Positions 44,651 to 52,318 of a DNA stretch of 64,000 nt are shown in pieces (the first letter of the stretch is position 1; each line of letters opens with the position of its first letter). The stretch is from positions 1-64,000 of the forward strand of contig CAMAXV010000005.1 of NCBI GenBank assembly GCA_945862385.1. The letters run 5' to 3'. Source of the stretch: Chitinophaga pinensis (GTDB lineage: Bacteria > Bacteroidota > Bacteroidia > Chitinophagales > Chitinophagaceae). The notes below the pieces were generated by a model. The model was not told where the DNA came from. It made no database searches and saw nothing but the letters and a program-made list of their open reading frames with translations. The position numbers and the translations under genes are program-made.

Positions 44651-46980
44651 TAGTATGGATCCGTCTGTTTGTGGGGATGGTTCTGGTCAGTAGCATGCTG
44701 ACCCTGAAAGTTGTTGCACAGCAAGACAGGCAAAATAAGATTCCTGATTCGCTTCATGTCAGGGACCTTTCGCCTGTGTTGATAAAGTTGAGGTTACCGG
44801 TTGCAGGAAGAAAGGGTGATACGGTGATGTATGATGCAGCCAGGTACAGGACTGCAGCAACTTTCAGGTTATCAGCTTTGTTGAATCAGATACCTGGATT
44901 TAGCGTGGATGAAAACGGACGGATCCATTACAACGGAAAGGAAATCAGCAGGGTCATGATAGATGGGGATGATTTAACTGGTGAGCAATATGGTTTGCTG
45001 ACAAACAGATTGAAAGCTGCGCTGATACGTCAGGTTCAGGTTATTGAAAAACATCAGTCCAAAAAAATCCTGCAGGGTGTTCAAACATCAGATCAGCTTG
45101 CAGTGAATCTCGTCATCAATCAAAAAGATCGCAATAAACCCAGCGTAACACTGCATCCATCCGGTGGATATAAGAAGCAACAGGTGAATGTTGATCTTTA
45201 TTTGTTGCGCAAAGAACTAAAAACTTTGATGTTTGCATCAGCTGGCAACATCAGTTTGACTCAGCAGTATGCAACAAAGTTTTCAGATGAGTATAACCTT
45301 TGGAGCGACTACACTCCGATTAGCATGCCCCGCGTAAATACTAAGGCGCAAGATTTTCTACCTCCAGCATATCAGCTGTTTAACAGGGAGCAATCAACTG
45401 AGCTGATGACATCTATGTCACTGGACTCTCTGAGACGTCTCAAAATAATTGCACAATCCCTGGGCAGACAAATAAAAGTGAATGAATCCGAAGAACACAT
45501 TTACTTTCCTGCAAATAACTTCCAGTTTCAGAGAAGTACAAATCATGATTTGGGCAGCAGCGGATTTCAGGGTAAGTTTTTATACGAGCGTGATCCCAAA
45601 GGAATGTACAGTTCAACCTTTCAGTTTATTGTAAAATACAAAAAGCATCAAACGCTGATGCAACAAAAGAGAACAGGTTATCTTACACAGACAGATGACC
45701 TGAGTGGGGATGAATCACAGGTGATTATGCAGGCTGGGCATGAAGCATATTTTAAATTCAGAAATGGTATCCTGAAACTTGAATCAGGTTACGGCATAGA
45801 CAAGATGAAGGATGTGATGCAGTTGACAGGAGCGTCTTTGGTTCAGGATTTCAGCCATTTCAGGCAAACTGCAAGAACACACTTGTCGTGGATTACCAAA
45901 CCGGTCAGGTATCAGTTCATGAATGGATTCATTGTTGTTGGAGAGCGTAATTATTCAGACATCAACTCAGCACAAAATCAATCTGCTTACATCAAGTACT
46001 ATCCGTATTTCAACCTCACCCATCAGTTCAATAAGCGGTGGAGGCAACATATTCAGGCTGCAGCAGGTATGGCACAATCAAGGGTTTCAGGGCATTCGGT
46101 TGGATATGGTATTTACCATGCAGCGGTCAGAACCGAATGGCAGCTTAAACCAACGTTCCATTATTTTTTTACAGTTCAGGCTTCGCAAAAAATTCAAGAT
46201 GGTCAGTCTATCTGGGCTGGTCCGTTTTATATTACTTCAGTAACTAAGATGTATTCTCCGGAACAGTTTGCTGTGCCCAGGGTCTTGCAAACACAACTTG
46301 GAATCGTTAAAATGAATCTCTATACAGGTCTTATGCTGAATGCATTTGCACAGGTATCCAGCAGTTCATTTGAACAAGGTTTACAGCTTACCGTCAGAGA
46401 GACTTATGAAACCCTTTCGGCATTTCAGGTTCCGAGACAACTCAGGTTTACGGGACAGTTTAATCTTGAAAAATATGTGCACGCTGTCAAAATCAAATAC
46501 AATCTCAGCGGTAGTTTAAACAGGACAAGACAGCCACAGCGCGTTAATGCAATTAACTATGACACCCGCTTCAACTATATAGTGATTGAAAACAGGATCA
46601 GCACACATTGGAAGAAGGCCATTAATCTGACGTCGTTTTATACCATTACGTTAAGCAGTAATCTATATGGGTCAGGTGATGCTGCAACTGCTATGACGAG
46701 GCACAGAACAGGCATGCAGCTTCATTACAGGATACGACAGCGTGGAGTAATCCAGATCCGGTATGGTTACGACAGGTCAAGGTTTTCCGGATATTTTCAT
46801 GCACTCGATGGCATGGGTGAGCTTTCTGTGAAAGACAGGTGGAAGCTCAGTTTACATGCATCCAACCTGTTGAATATACGTTATTACAGCATATTCCATG
46901 TTGCTGAACGCGGCAGCACTGTTTTCCGCAGACAGCTAACCGGGCGAACAGTTATGTTTGGTGTGCAGTATGTGTTTTAA
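44632..46980 (+). CDS. Outer-membrane beta-barrel protein with TonB-receptor-like plug
   Basis: 782 residues. The start is the GTG at 44632 or the ATG at 44677, both ahead of a signal sequence (LFVGMVLVSSMLTLKVVAQ). A plug-like domain follows (LLNQIPGFSVDENGRIHYNG, ISRVMIDGDDLTGEQYG), then about 600 residues of alternating beta-strands ending in an aromatic residue (VMFGVQYVF), as for outer-membrane barrels. The CarboxypepD domain common in this family is missing. It forms a pair with the GLPGLI protein; its cargo is unknown. It ends four bases inside the convergent glycosidase gene. Confidence 0.85.
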   Translation: MGEDRLVVWIRLFVGMVLVSSMLTLKVVAQQDRQNKIPDSLHVRDLSPVLIKLRLPVAGRKGDTVMYDAARYRTAATFRLSALLNQIPGFSVDENGRIHYNGKEISRVMIDGDDLTGEQYGLLTNRLKAALIRQVQVIEKHQSKKILQGVQTSDQLAVNLVINQKDRNKPSVTLHPSGGYKKQQVNVDLYLLRKELKTLMFASAGNISLTQQYATKFSDEYNLWSDYTPISMPRVNTKAQDFLPPAYQLFNREQSTELMTSMSLDSLRRLKIIAQSLGRQIKVNESEEHIYFPANNFQFQRSTNHDLGSSGFQGKFLYERDPKGMYSSTFQFIVKYKKHQTLMQQKRTGYLTQTDDLSGDESQVIMQAGHEAYFKFRNGILKLESGYGIDKMKDVMQLTGASLVQDFSHFRQTARTHLSWITKPVRYQFMNGFIVVGERNYSDINSAQNQSAYIKYYPYFNLTHQFNKRWRQHIQAAAGMAQSRVSGHSVGYGIYHAAVRTEWQLKPTFHYFFTVQASQKIQDGQSIWAGPFYITSVTKMYSPEQFAVPRVLQTQLGIVKMNLYTGLMLNAFAQVSSSSFEQGLQLTVRETYETLSAFQVPRQLRFTGQFNLEKYVHAVKIKYNLSGSLNRTRQPQRVNAINYDTRFNYIVIENRISTHWKKAINLTSFYTITLSSNLYGSGDAATAMTRHRTGMQLHYRIRQRGVIQIRYGYDRSRFSGYFHALDGMGELSVKDRWKLSLHASNLLNIRYYSIFHVAERGSTVFRRQLTGRTVMFGVQYVF

Positions 46981-48512
46981 TTACTGATGATAATAGGATG
47001 CTGTTCACTTTCCAGACCAACCCTGTCTATTGCAGTAACCATGATGAATTTCAGTGGTGTTTTGTCTCCCGATTTTTCTGACCTCGATACAGGAAGTAAA
47101 ACTTTGTTTTCTGTTTTATTGAGGATACGGTGTTCCCATTTTTCCTGGTATTTAAAATAGAGTACCCATTTGAAAGCCTGGTTGTTTCTGGGCGTCCAGC
47201 TGATTTCAACTGTATCTGTAGCTGTCATGATGGAGACAGCAGGGCTCAGCGGTGGCGTGGATTGCAGCCACGCACTTGCAGGAACCAGTGCGGGAGATTT
47301 GTAAACACCTTCCTGCAGGGCACGAGACAGTGTAGGGTTGTTGATAACGGAGTGACCATGCCAGTGAACTACCCCGGCACTTTTGGGTACCATAGCCCGG
47401 GCAATCATGATTTCGCTGATGATTTCCTGGTTGTTGGCAATACCGTTTTTGTCTGTGCCGATATTAATGCCTGGCCAGAGGTGACGTTGGTGGGTGTTTT
47501 GTTCCTGCCACCAGCCCAGCAGTATGGGATAGCTTTGCGCTATTTTTCCTGTTGGCCAGTAAAGCTGGGGAGAAAAATAATCAATCCATCCCTTGTTCAA
47601 CCAGCGTTTGGCATCAGCATAGAGTTTTTCGTACTGGTCGAATCCTTCAATTGAGGCAGGATATCCGGGTTTCCATATTCCAAACGGACTTAGTCCGAAT
47701 TTAACATGCTTTTTTTCAGTTTTGATTTCTTTGTAGAGTCTTTCTATCAATGTATTCACGGCTTCCCTGCGCCAGTCGCCCCTAGTCAGTTTTCCACCTG
47801 CTTTCAGGTAAATGTTCCAACTGCTGTCGTCTGGGAAATCCTCATTGCCATTGTAGGATGGGTAGGGGTAAAAATAATCATCAAAGTGGATACCATCCAC
47901 ATCATAGCGTTTGATGATGTCCAAAACCACTGCAGATGTTCGGTCCTGCGTTTCTTTCAGGGAAGGGTCCATCCAGTAATAGCCTTCTTTCAGAGACACG
48001 ACCAGTTCAGGATTTTTTTGCAGGATTGACCTGCTGCTGTTGCTTTTACCCTTGAAATGGTGAGCCCGGTATGGGTTGAGCCAGGCGTGCAGTTCCATTC
48101 CCCTTTTGTGCGCTTCTTCGATCCAGAAAATCAGTGGGTCATAAAAGGGGTCAGGCAATTTGTCTTGTTCGCCCGTGAGAAAATAGGACCAGGGTTCCAG
48201 TTCACTTTGATAGAGTGCATCAGCCTGCGGACGCACTTGAAAAATTACTGCGTTGAAGTTGAGTGACTGCAGCCGGTCAAGAATACCTATTGCTTCTTTT
48301 TGTTGTTCAGCTGTGGAGAGTCCGGGTTTACTCGGCCAGTTGATATTGTCTACTGTGGCAATCCATGCCCCCCTGAATTCTTCCGGTGCCTGTGCGAAGC
48401 GTTGCCGTGTTATGCCAGGCTTTGTCAATTCAGCCTTGTCGGCATTCGTTTTAACCTGAGCTTGTGAGACCAGGGAAACCAACAGACAGCTGCCAATAAG
48501 AATTGCACGCAT
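46977..48512 (-). CDS. YngK-like family 10 glycosylhydrolase (GHL10/DUF187), secreted
   Basis: 511 residues with a signal peptide. The barrel starts FRGAWIATVDNINWPSKPG and continues LNFNAVIFQVRPQADALYQS, HAWLNPYRAH, VDGIHFDDYFYPYP and GWIDYFSPQLYWP, the GHL10 motifs. A C-terminal fibronectin-like module (SWTPRNNQAFKWVLYFKY) follows. Family members are proposed glycosidases acting on cell-wall or envelope glycans. Confidence 0.88.
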   Translation of the reverse strand: MRAILIGSCLLVSLVSQAQVKTNADKAELTKPGITRQRFAQAPEEFRGAWIATVDNINWPSKPGLSTAEQQKEAIGILDRLQSLNFNAVIFQVRPQADALYQSELEPWSYFLTGEQDKLPDPFYDPLIFWIEEAHKRGMELHAWLNPYRAHHFKGKSNSSRSILQKNPELVVSLKEGYYWMDPSLKETQDRTSAVVLDIIKRYDVDGIHFDDYFYPYPSYNGNEDFPDDSSWNIYLKAGGKLTRGDWRREAVNTLIERLYKEIKTEKKHVKFGLSPFGIWKPGYPASIEGFDQYEKLYADAKRWLNKGWIDYFSPQLYWPTGKIAQSYPILLGWWQEQNTHQRHLWPGINIGTDKNGIANNQEIISEIMIARAMVPKSAGVVHWHGHSVINNPTLSRALQEGVYKSPALVPASAWLQSTPPLSPAVSIMTATDTVEISWTPRNNQAFKWVLYFKYQEKWEHRILNKTENKVLLPVSRSEKSGDKTPLKFIMVTAIDRVGLESEQHPIIISN

Positions 48513-48757
48513 GGGAAACTATTTCAGGCAATTTAAGGAGAAATTATCACTGGCATCTTTTATTGAACGTTTTATGGCAATGTGTTATGCTAATAGTGTA
48601 AGTGTCCCGTTTCATTTACATGTTAAGTGTTGAAAGCCTACCAGAGCAAACTAATCAATATTTAACTTTTATACAGTTTTTAGGGGTTTGAAAGATTATT
48701 TCCATATCAGCACCAAAATCAACTCAGGTTCACCGTTTCCCTGTATTTTCGTGTTTC

Positions 48758-50122
48758 ATGTCACCCTCCGGAATCCTTTCCTTTCTGCCCTTTCCCGATC
48801 CTACAACGGAGCAGCGGCAGGCACTCGAAGCCATGGAGGATTTCATCAAGCCAAACAACCCAGATCATTTCCTCATTCTCTGTGGTGCAGCTGGTACAGG
48901 CAAAACCTCCATTACCTCAGCTTTCATCCGCTTACTGAAAGAACAGAATATCCATCACCATATTGCAGCACCCACAGGACGAGCAGCACGCATCCTGGGC
49001 AACAAAACCAATGCCATTGCTGGTACTATCCACTCCCTCATGTACACGCCTGAATCAGACCGGGAGACCGGAGCAGTAACGTGGCGACTCAAGCCCAACC
49101 GTACAGAGCAGTTTACAGTCTTCATCATCGATGAGGCTTCCATGATTAAATCCCAACATGTTTCTGCCAGGGACACCCTGTTCAAGTCTGATGATTCCAT
49201 GCTGAACCACCTCATTCAGTTTATCAGAAAAGGCAATGCCAATAACAAGCTGGTGTTGTTGGGCGACAGCAACCAGTTGCCACCTGTTGAAGAAGAGGAG
49301 TCGCTGGCGCTGGATCCAGAGTACCTCATGAATGAATTCGGGCTCATGGGTTCTTATCACTATCTGAAGGAAGTGAAACGGGTGGAAGAAGACAGTTACC
49401 TGCTCAGGAATGCCATGGCTATGCGGCAGGCCATTGATGAACGAAGTGAAGAGATACCTGAAATTCATGCCCGGGTGCATCCTGGTTTCTCTTCGGTGGT
49501 GCGAGATTTTTTACAGGGATTTCAGTCGGAAGATTTTGACGCCTCCATTGCCATTGGAAGATCGCACAAGGGAAATAGGATGTTCAATCAGGAGGTGAGG
49601 AAACATTTGTTCGGGCTGGATGCAAAGGTGGTGGAGAAAGGAGACCTGCTGCTGGTGTTGCAGAACTGGAAGCGGGAAGAACAGATTCTTTACAACGGGG
49701 ATCACGTGCTGGTGGAAGACGTGGATCATGCTTCAGTTAAAATCATTGCCGGCCTGCATTTCATGCCCATACGCCTGCGGGTTCCAAGAACCGATGGCAG
49801 CTTTCAAATTATCAGTGATGTCATTTTTATAGATACCCTTGTTTCTTTGGATGGCAGTTTGCCTCGGGAGAAGGAGTTTGCATTAAGGGCATCGCGGTTC
49901 AAAAGCAACGAGGTAGTGAAGAAGAGCGGAAAGAATGAAGACGATCCTTTTCTGGGCGCCATCCGAGTGGGATATGGGTATTCGATTACCTGTCAGAAAG
50001 CCCAGGGAGGTGAATGGGACAAGGTTTATGTCAACCTCTTTGGTGTAACCGATAAGAAATGGATCTATACTGCTATGACCCGCGCCAGAAGGGAGTTGCA
50101 TGTATTTGGGCAGGGGAAATAA
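48758..50122 (+). CDS. RecD-like/UvrD-type DNA helicase (AAA ATPase)
   Basis: 454 residues. Walker A GAAGTGKTSI, Walker B VFIIDEASMI, motif III LLGDSNQLPP and the UvrD C-terminal region YSITCQKAQGGEWDKVYVN and YTAMTRARREL are all intact. It lacks the long N-terminal extension of RecD2. It probably unwinds DNA in repair. The 245-bp gap upstream contains AACTCAGGTTCACCGT (48721-48736), repeated at 52008-52023. Confidence 0.9.
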   Translation: MSPSGILSFLPFPDPTTEQRQALEAMEDFIKPNNPDHFLILCGAAGTGKTSITSAFIRLLKEQNIHHHIAAPTGRAARILGNKTNAIAGTIHSLMYTPESDRETGAVTWRLKPNRTEQFTVFIIDEASMIKSQHVSARDTLFKSDDSMLNHLIQFIRKGNANNKLVLLGDSNQLPPVEEEESLALDPEYLMNEFGLMGSYHYLKEVKRVEEDSYLLRNAMAMRQAIDERSEEIPEIHARVHPGFSSVVRDFLQGFQSEDFDASIAIGRSHKGNRMFNQEVRKHLFGLDAKVVEKGDLLLVLQNWKREEQILYNGDHVLVEDVDHASVKIIAGLHFMPIRLRVPRTDGSFQIISDVIFIDTLVSLDGSLPREKEFALRASRFKSNEVVKKSGKNEDDPFLGAIRVGYGYSITCQKAQGGEWDKVYVNLFGVTDKKWIYTAMTRARRELHVFGQGK

Positions 50123-50216
50123 ACCATTCCTTTAATTTAATGCTGAATACGACGGAAATAGTATGATGCGATGACCGTATATTTTCCAGGATTTTAGAGG
50201 TTGATACACACGCTTG

Positions 50217-50306
50217 AATGAGGGTAAATTCTGCTCCTGTTTATCGAATGAGAGTAAAAAATAACTGAATTTACCTTTGTATAAATGATGAGTGTAAAAT
50301 TTACAC
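50217..50306. promoter_or_regulatory. Repeated AATGAGnGTAAA words and GTGTAAA-A-TTTACAC palindrome
   Basis: This is the main content of the 325-bp gap 50123-50447. The word AATGAGnGTAAA occurs near 50217, 50247 and (as GATGAGTGTAAA) 50287. A TACCTTTG box (TAnnTTTG) lies at 50272-50279. The perfect inverted repeat GTGTAAA/TTTACAC at 50292-50306 follows it. It looks like an operator region, but no intact gene starts here; it may be the promoter of a lost gene or a distal hip promoter. Confidence 0.4.
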
Positions 50307-50370
50307 TTGAATAATCGATCGCAGGAAACTCGTCCTCAACCTGGATAGGAATTGGCGGGATGGTGTAAAT

Positions 50371-50386
50371 TAGAAATATATTTCTA
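50371..50386. promoter_or_regulatory. HipB operator candidate 1
   Basis: TAGAAATATATTTCTA is a perfect 16-bp palindrome, 62 bases before the hipB start region and 61 bp from a second near-copy. This spacing and self-complementarity fit paired binding of a dimeric HTH repressor such as HipB. Confidence 0.6.
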
Positions 50387-50431
50387 AAAACATCTGAAAA
50401 GCTAAAAAAATAACCATAAATTTATATAAAT

Positions 50432-50447
50432 TAGAAATATATTTCCA
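50432..50447. promoter_or_regulatory. HipB operator candidate 2, abutting the start codon
   Basis: TAGAAATATATTTCCA differs from operator 1 at one base and ends immediately before the hipB ATG, so a bound repressor would cover the translation start and block transcription. Confidence 0.6.
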
Positions 50448-50657
50448 ATGAATAATCATGAAATTGGTAAAATAATTCAGGAAAGGAGAGACTTTTTAAA
50501 TTTAACCCAAAAAGATATCGCTGAAATTTCAGGAATCACTTTTAAGTCCATTTCTGAAATTGAGTTAGGGATAAGAAACCCGTCTGTAAATACATTAAAT
50601 AAAATTTTGGAGGTGTTGGGTTTAGAATTATCAGTTCAGATTAAATCAATGTATTAA
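50448..50657 (+). CDS. hipB: HipB-like XRE-family antitoxin/repressor
   Basis: 69 residues forming one helix-turn-helix: IGKIIQERRDFLNLTQKDIA, then EISGITFKSISEIELGIRNP and TLNKILEVLGLELSVQ. It is a compact HipB-type DNA-binding protein. Its stop codon overlaps the next start by one base (TAATG). It is preceded by two palindromic operators and is expected to repress its own operon. Confidence 0.88.
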   Translation: MNNHEIGKIIQERRDFLNLTQKDIAEISGITFKSISEIELGIRNPSVNTLNKILEVLGLELSVQIKSMY

Positions 50658-50974
50658 TGAAAGCTGGAGTTTACAACAATGGTATATTCGCCGGAGTATT
50701 GGAAAAGCGACCTGATGGAACCTATTCATTTGAGTATGACATTGTGTATCTGCAAAATGATAAAAATCCATCCATCAGTTTAACCTTGCCCAAGCAGTTT
50801 GGCAAGCATGAATCTGAAAAGTTATTCGCATTTTTCTTTGGGTTATTGTCTGAAGGCGTAAATAAGAATATTCAATGCAGGTTGTTGAAAATCGATGAGC
50901 ATGATTATTTTGGCAGATTAATGCTAACGGCACAAGAGGATAATATAGGATCAATTGCAGTAAAACCTTTCTAG
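50657..50974 (+). CDS. hipS: HipS-like protein (isolated HipA N-terminal subdomain)
   Basis: 105 residues, matching the N-terminal subdomain-1 of HipA (KAGVYNNGIFAGVLEKRPDG, SISLTLPKQF, FFGLLSEGVN, IGSIAVKPF). In E. coli HipBST the separate HipS acts as the antitoxin by binding the kinase. The gene sits between hipB and the kinase, with no gap to the latter, the same order as HipBST. Confidence 0.85.
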   Translation: MKAGVYNNGIFAGVLEKRPDGTYSFEYDIVYLQNDKNPSISLTLPKQFGKHESEKLFAFFFGLLSEGVNKNIQCRLLKIDEHDYFGRLMLTAQEDNIGSIAVKPF

Positions 50975-51952
50975 ATGAATTGTCTTGGCTGTTACAAAAA
51001 AATAGAGAAAACTGAATATTGCCTTTCATGCAGAAAGAAACTATTTGATGGCAAACGTGTTTCACCTGTACTTGAATTTGATAAGCCGAAGGCAGATAAT
51101 ATAAGTATGTACAATGAGTACTCTAAAAGCATGTCTATTTCTGGCGTGCAATTAAAATATTCTTTCAGATTAGTTGGGAATAAACTTGAATTGTGTGAGA
51201 AAAATGGACAATATATCCTTAAGCCAATACCAACGGCAGACCATTTAGAACTCATGGAAGATGCTCCGGAGAATGAGCATTTGACAATGCAAATTGCATC
51301 ACAAATTTTTAATATTAAGACTGCAAACAACGCATTGATTTATTTCAAAGACGGAACACCAGCCTACATCACCAAAAGGTTTGATGTTAAAAAAGATGGG
51401 ACCAAGTTCTTACAAGAAGATTTTGCGCAAATAACCAATAGAACGCAGGAAACCCATGGTGAATCATATAAATATGAGGGTAGCTATCTTGAAATAGGAG
51501 CGCTGATAAAAAAATATGTACCAGCATCCATCATAGCCATTGAAAACTTTTTTAAGATCATTTTATTCAATTATGTTTTTTCAAATGGCGACGCGCACTT
51601 AAAAAATTTCTCCTTGATAAGGAATGAATTCCTTGAAATGGAATTGTCGCCTTCCTATGATCTAATGAGTACGATAATTCATACACCGGGTGAACGGGAT
51701 ACAGCATTGGATTTATACGATTTAGACCATGAATCCGAGTATTATGCTGCTTATGGACATTATGGAAGAAAGAATTTTATTGAATTTGCAAAGAGACTTG
51801 GGATCGTTGAAGTAAGATATCTGAGAATAATCAATGAGTTTATTGAAAAAGAGTCCGTAGTGTATGATTTTATTCAAAAAAGCACCTTATCCAAAAAGGC
51901 AGCAGATGCTTTTACCACAAACCTTCAATCAAGGATAAAAAGATTGACCTAA
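50975..51952 (+). CDS. hipT: HipT-like serine/threonine kinase toxin (HipA C-terminal kinase)
   Basis: 325 residues. An N-terminal zinc-ribbon-like pair (CLGCYKKIEKTEYCLSC) precedes the glycine-rich loop SMSISGVQLKYS, which carries an S-I-S motif like the autophosphorylated loop of HipT. The catalytic loop is NGDAHLKNFSL and the metal-binding motif is SYDLMST. HipT/HipA kinases inactivate aminoacyl-tRNA synthetases (TrpS for HipT, GltX for HipA). The target here is unknown. AT-rich like the rest of the island. Confidence 0.88.
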   Translation: MNCLGCYKKIEKTEYCLSCRKKLFDGKRVSPVLEFDKPKADNISMYNEYSKSMSISGVQLKYSFRLVGNKLELCEKNGQYILKPIPTADHLELMEDAPENEHLTMQIASQIFNIKTANNALIYFKDGTPAYITKRFDVKKDGTKFLQEDFAQITNRTQETHGESYKYEGSYLEIGALIKKYVPASIIAIENFFKIILFNYVFSNGDAHLKNFSLIRNEFLEMELSPSYDLMSTIIHTPGERDTALDLYDLDHESEYYAAYGHYGRKNFIEFAKRLGIVEVRYLRIINEFIEKESVVYDFIQKSTLSKKAADAFTTNLQSRIKRLT

Positions 51953-52033
51953 CAAGGTCCTAATGGAAAAATTTATAGCCAATGATGGTAGGTATATTTT
52001 TCACATTAACTCAGGTTCACCGTATTAATCCAT

Positions 52034-52069
52034 AAAAAAAACCCCTTTCCGTAAGGAAAGAGGTTTTTT
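52034..52069. terminator. Bidirectional rho-independent terminator
   Basis: A-run, ACC-C-CTTTCC, loop GTAA, GGAAAG-A-GGT, T-run. It can end the hip operon on the plus strand and the short RNA locus at 52070-52158 on the minus strand. The 366-bp gap 51953-52318 contains this terminator, that minus-strand locus and direct repeats upstream of the ATPase gene. Confidence 0.8.
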
Positions 52070-52158
52070 GCTGTAGGGGGAAAACACGAATCTTTCATTA
52101 TTCGTTGTTATTGAGCAGTCCATCCACTTAACAACGGCTTGGTCAGCATAACTATCAT
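52070..52158 (-). other. Short transcribed-looking locus related to the 53564-53726 RNA
   Basis: On the minus strand a TAGCTTTG box (52163-52170) is followed by a 16-codon ORF (52158-52108, MIVMLTKPLLSGWTAQ). A 3' end follows, GATTCGTGTTTTCCCCCTAC then AGC, which matches 17 of 23 bases of the 3' end of the larger RNA, including TTCG at the T-loop position and CCCCCTACAGC. The terminator at 52034-52069 follows directly. It is either a decayed copy, an attachment-site remnant, or a related small RNA or peptide gene. Confidence 0.35.
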
Positions 52159-52214
52159 GTTACAAAGCTATTTATACAGACCTCAGTCCATTGGAGGACT
52201 TAAAATTGCGTGTA

Positions 52215-52272
52215 CTGACTAAATTTGGCGTAAAATTGTCAATGTGCTGACTAAATTCGGCCTAAAATTGTC
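52215..52272 (+). repeat. Two 26-bp direct repeats upstream of the ATPase gene
   Basis: CTGACTAAATTTGGCGTAAAATTGTC at 215-240 recurs at 247-272 with two changes (period 32 bp). A partial third unit (TTAAAATTGCGTGT) precedes them. They end 46 bases before the ATPase start and could be regulator sites. Confidence 0.5.
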
Positions 52273-52318
52273 ACTATATTATCAGAATCATATAATTTTA
52301 CCCTCAAATGCAAATGGA

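Noticed and set aside
48688-49053. ORF 48688-49053 (121 aa)
   Set aside because: It is an out-of-frame shadow of the RecD-like helicase start; the helicase frame has all the motifs.
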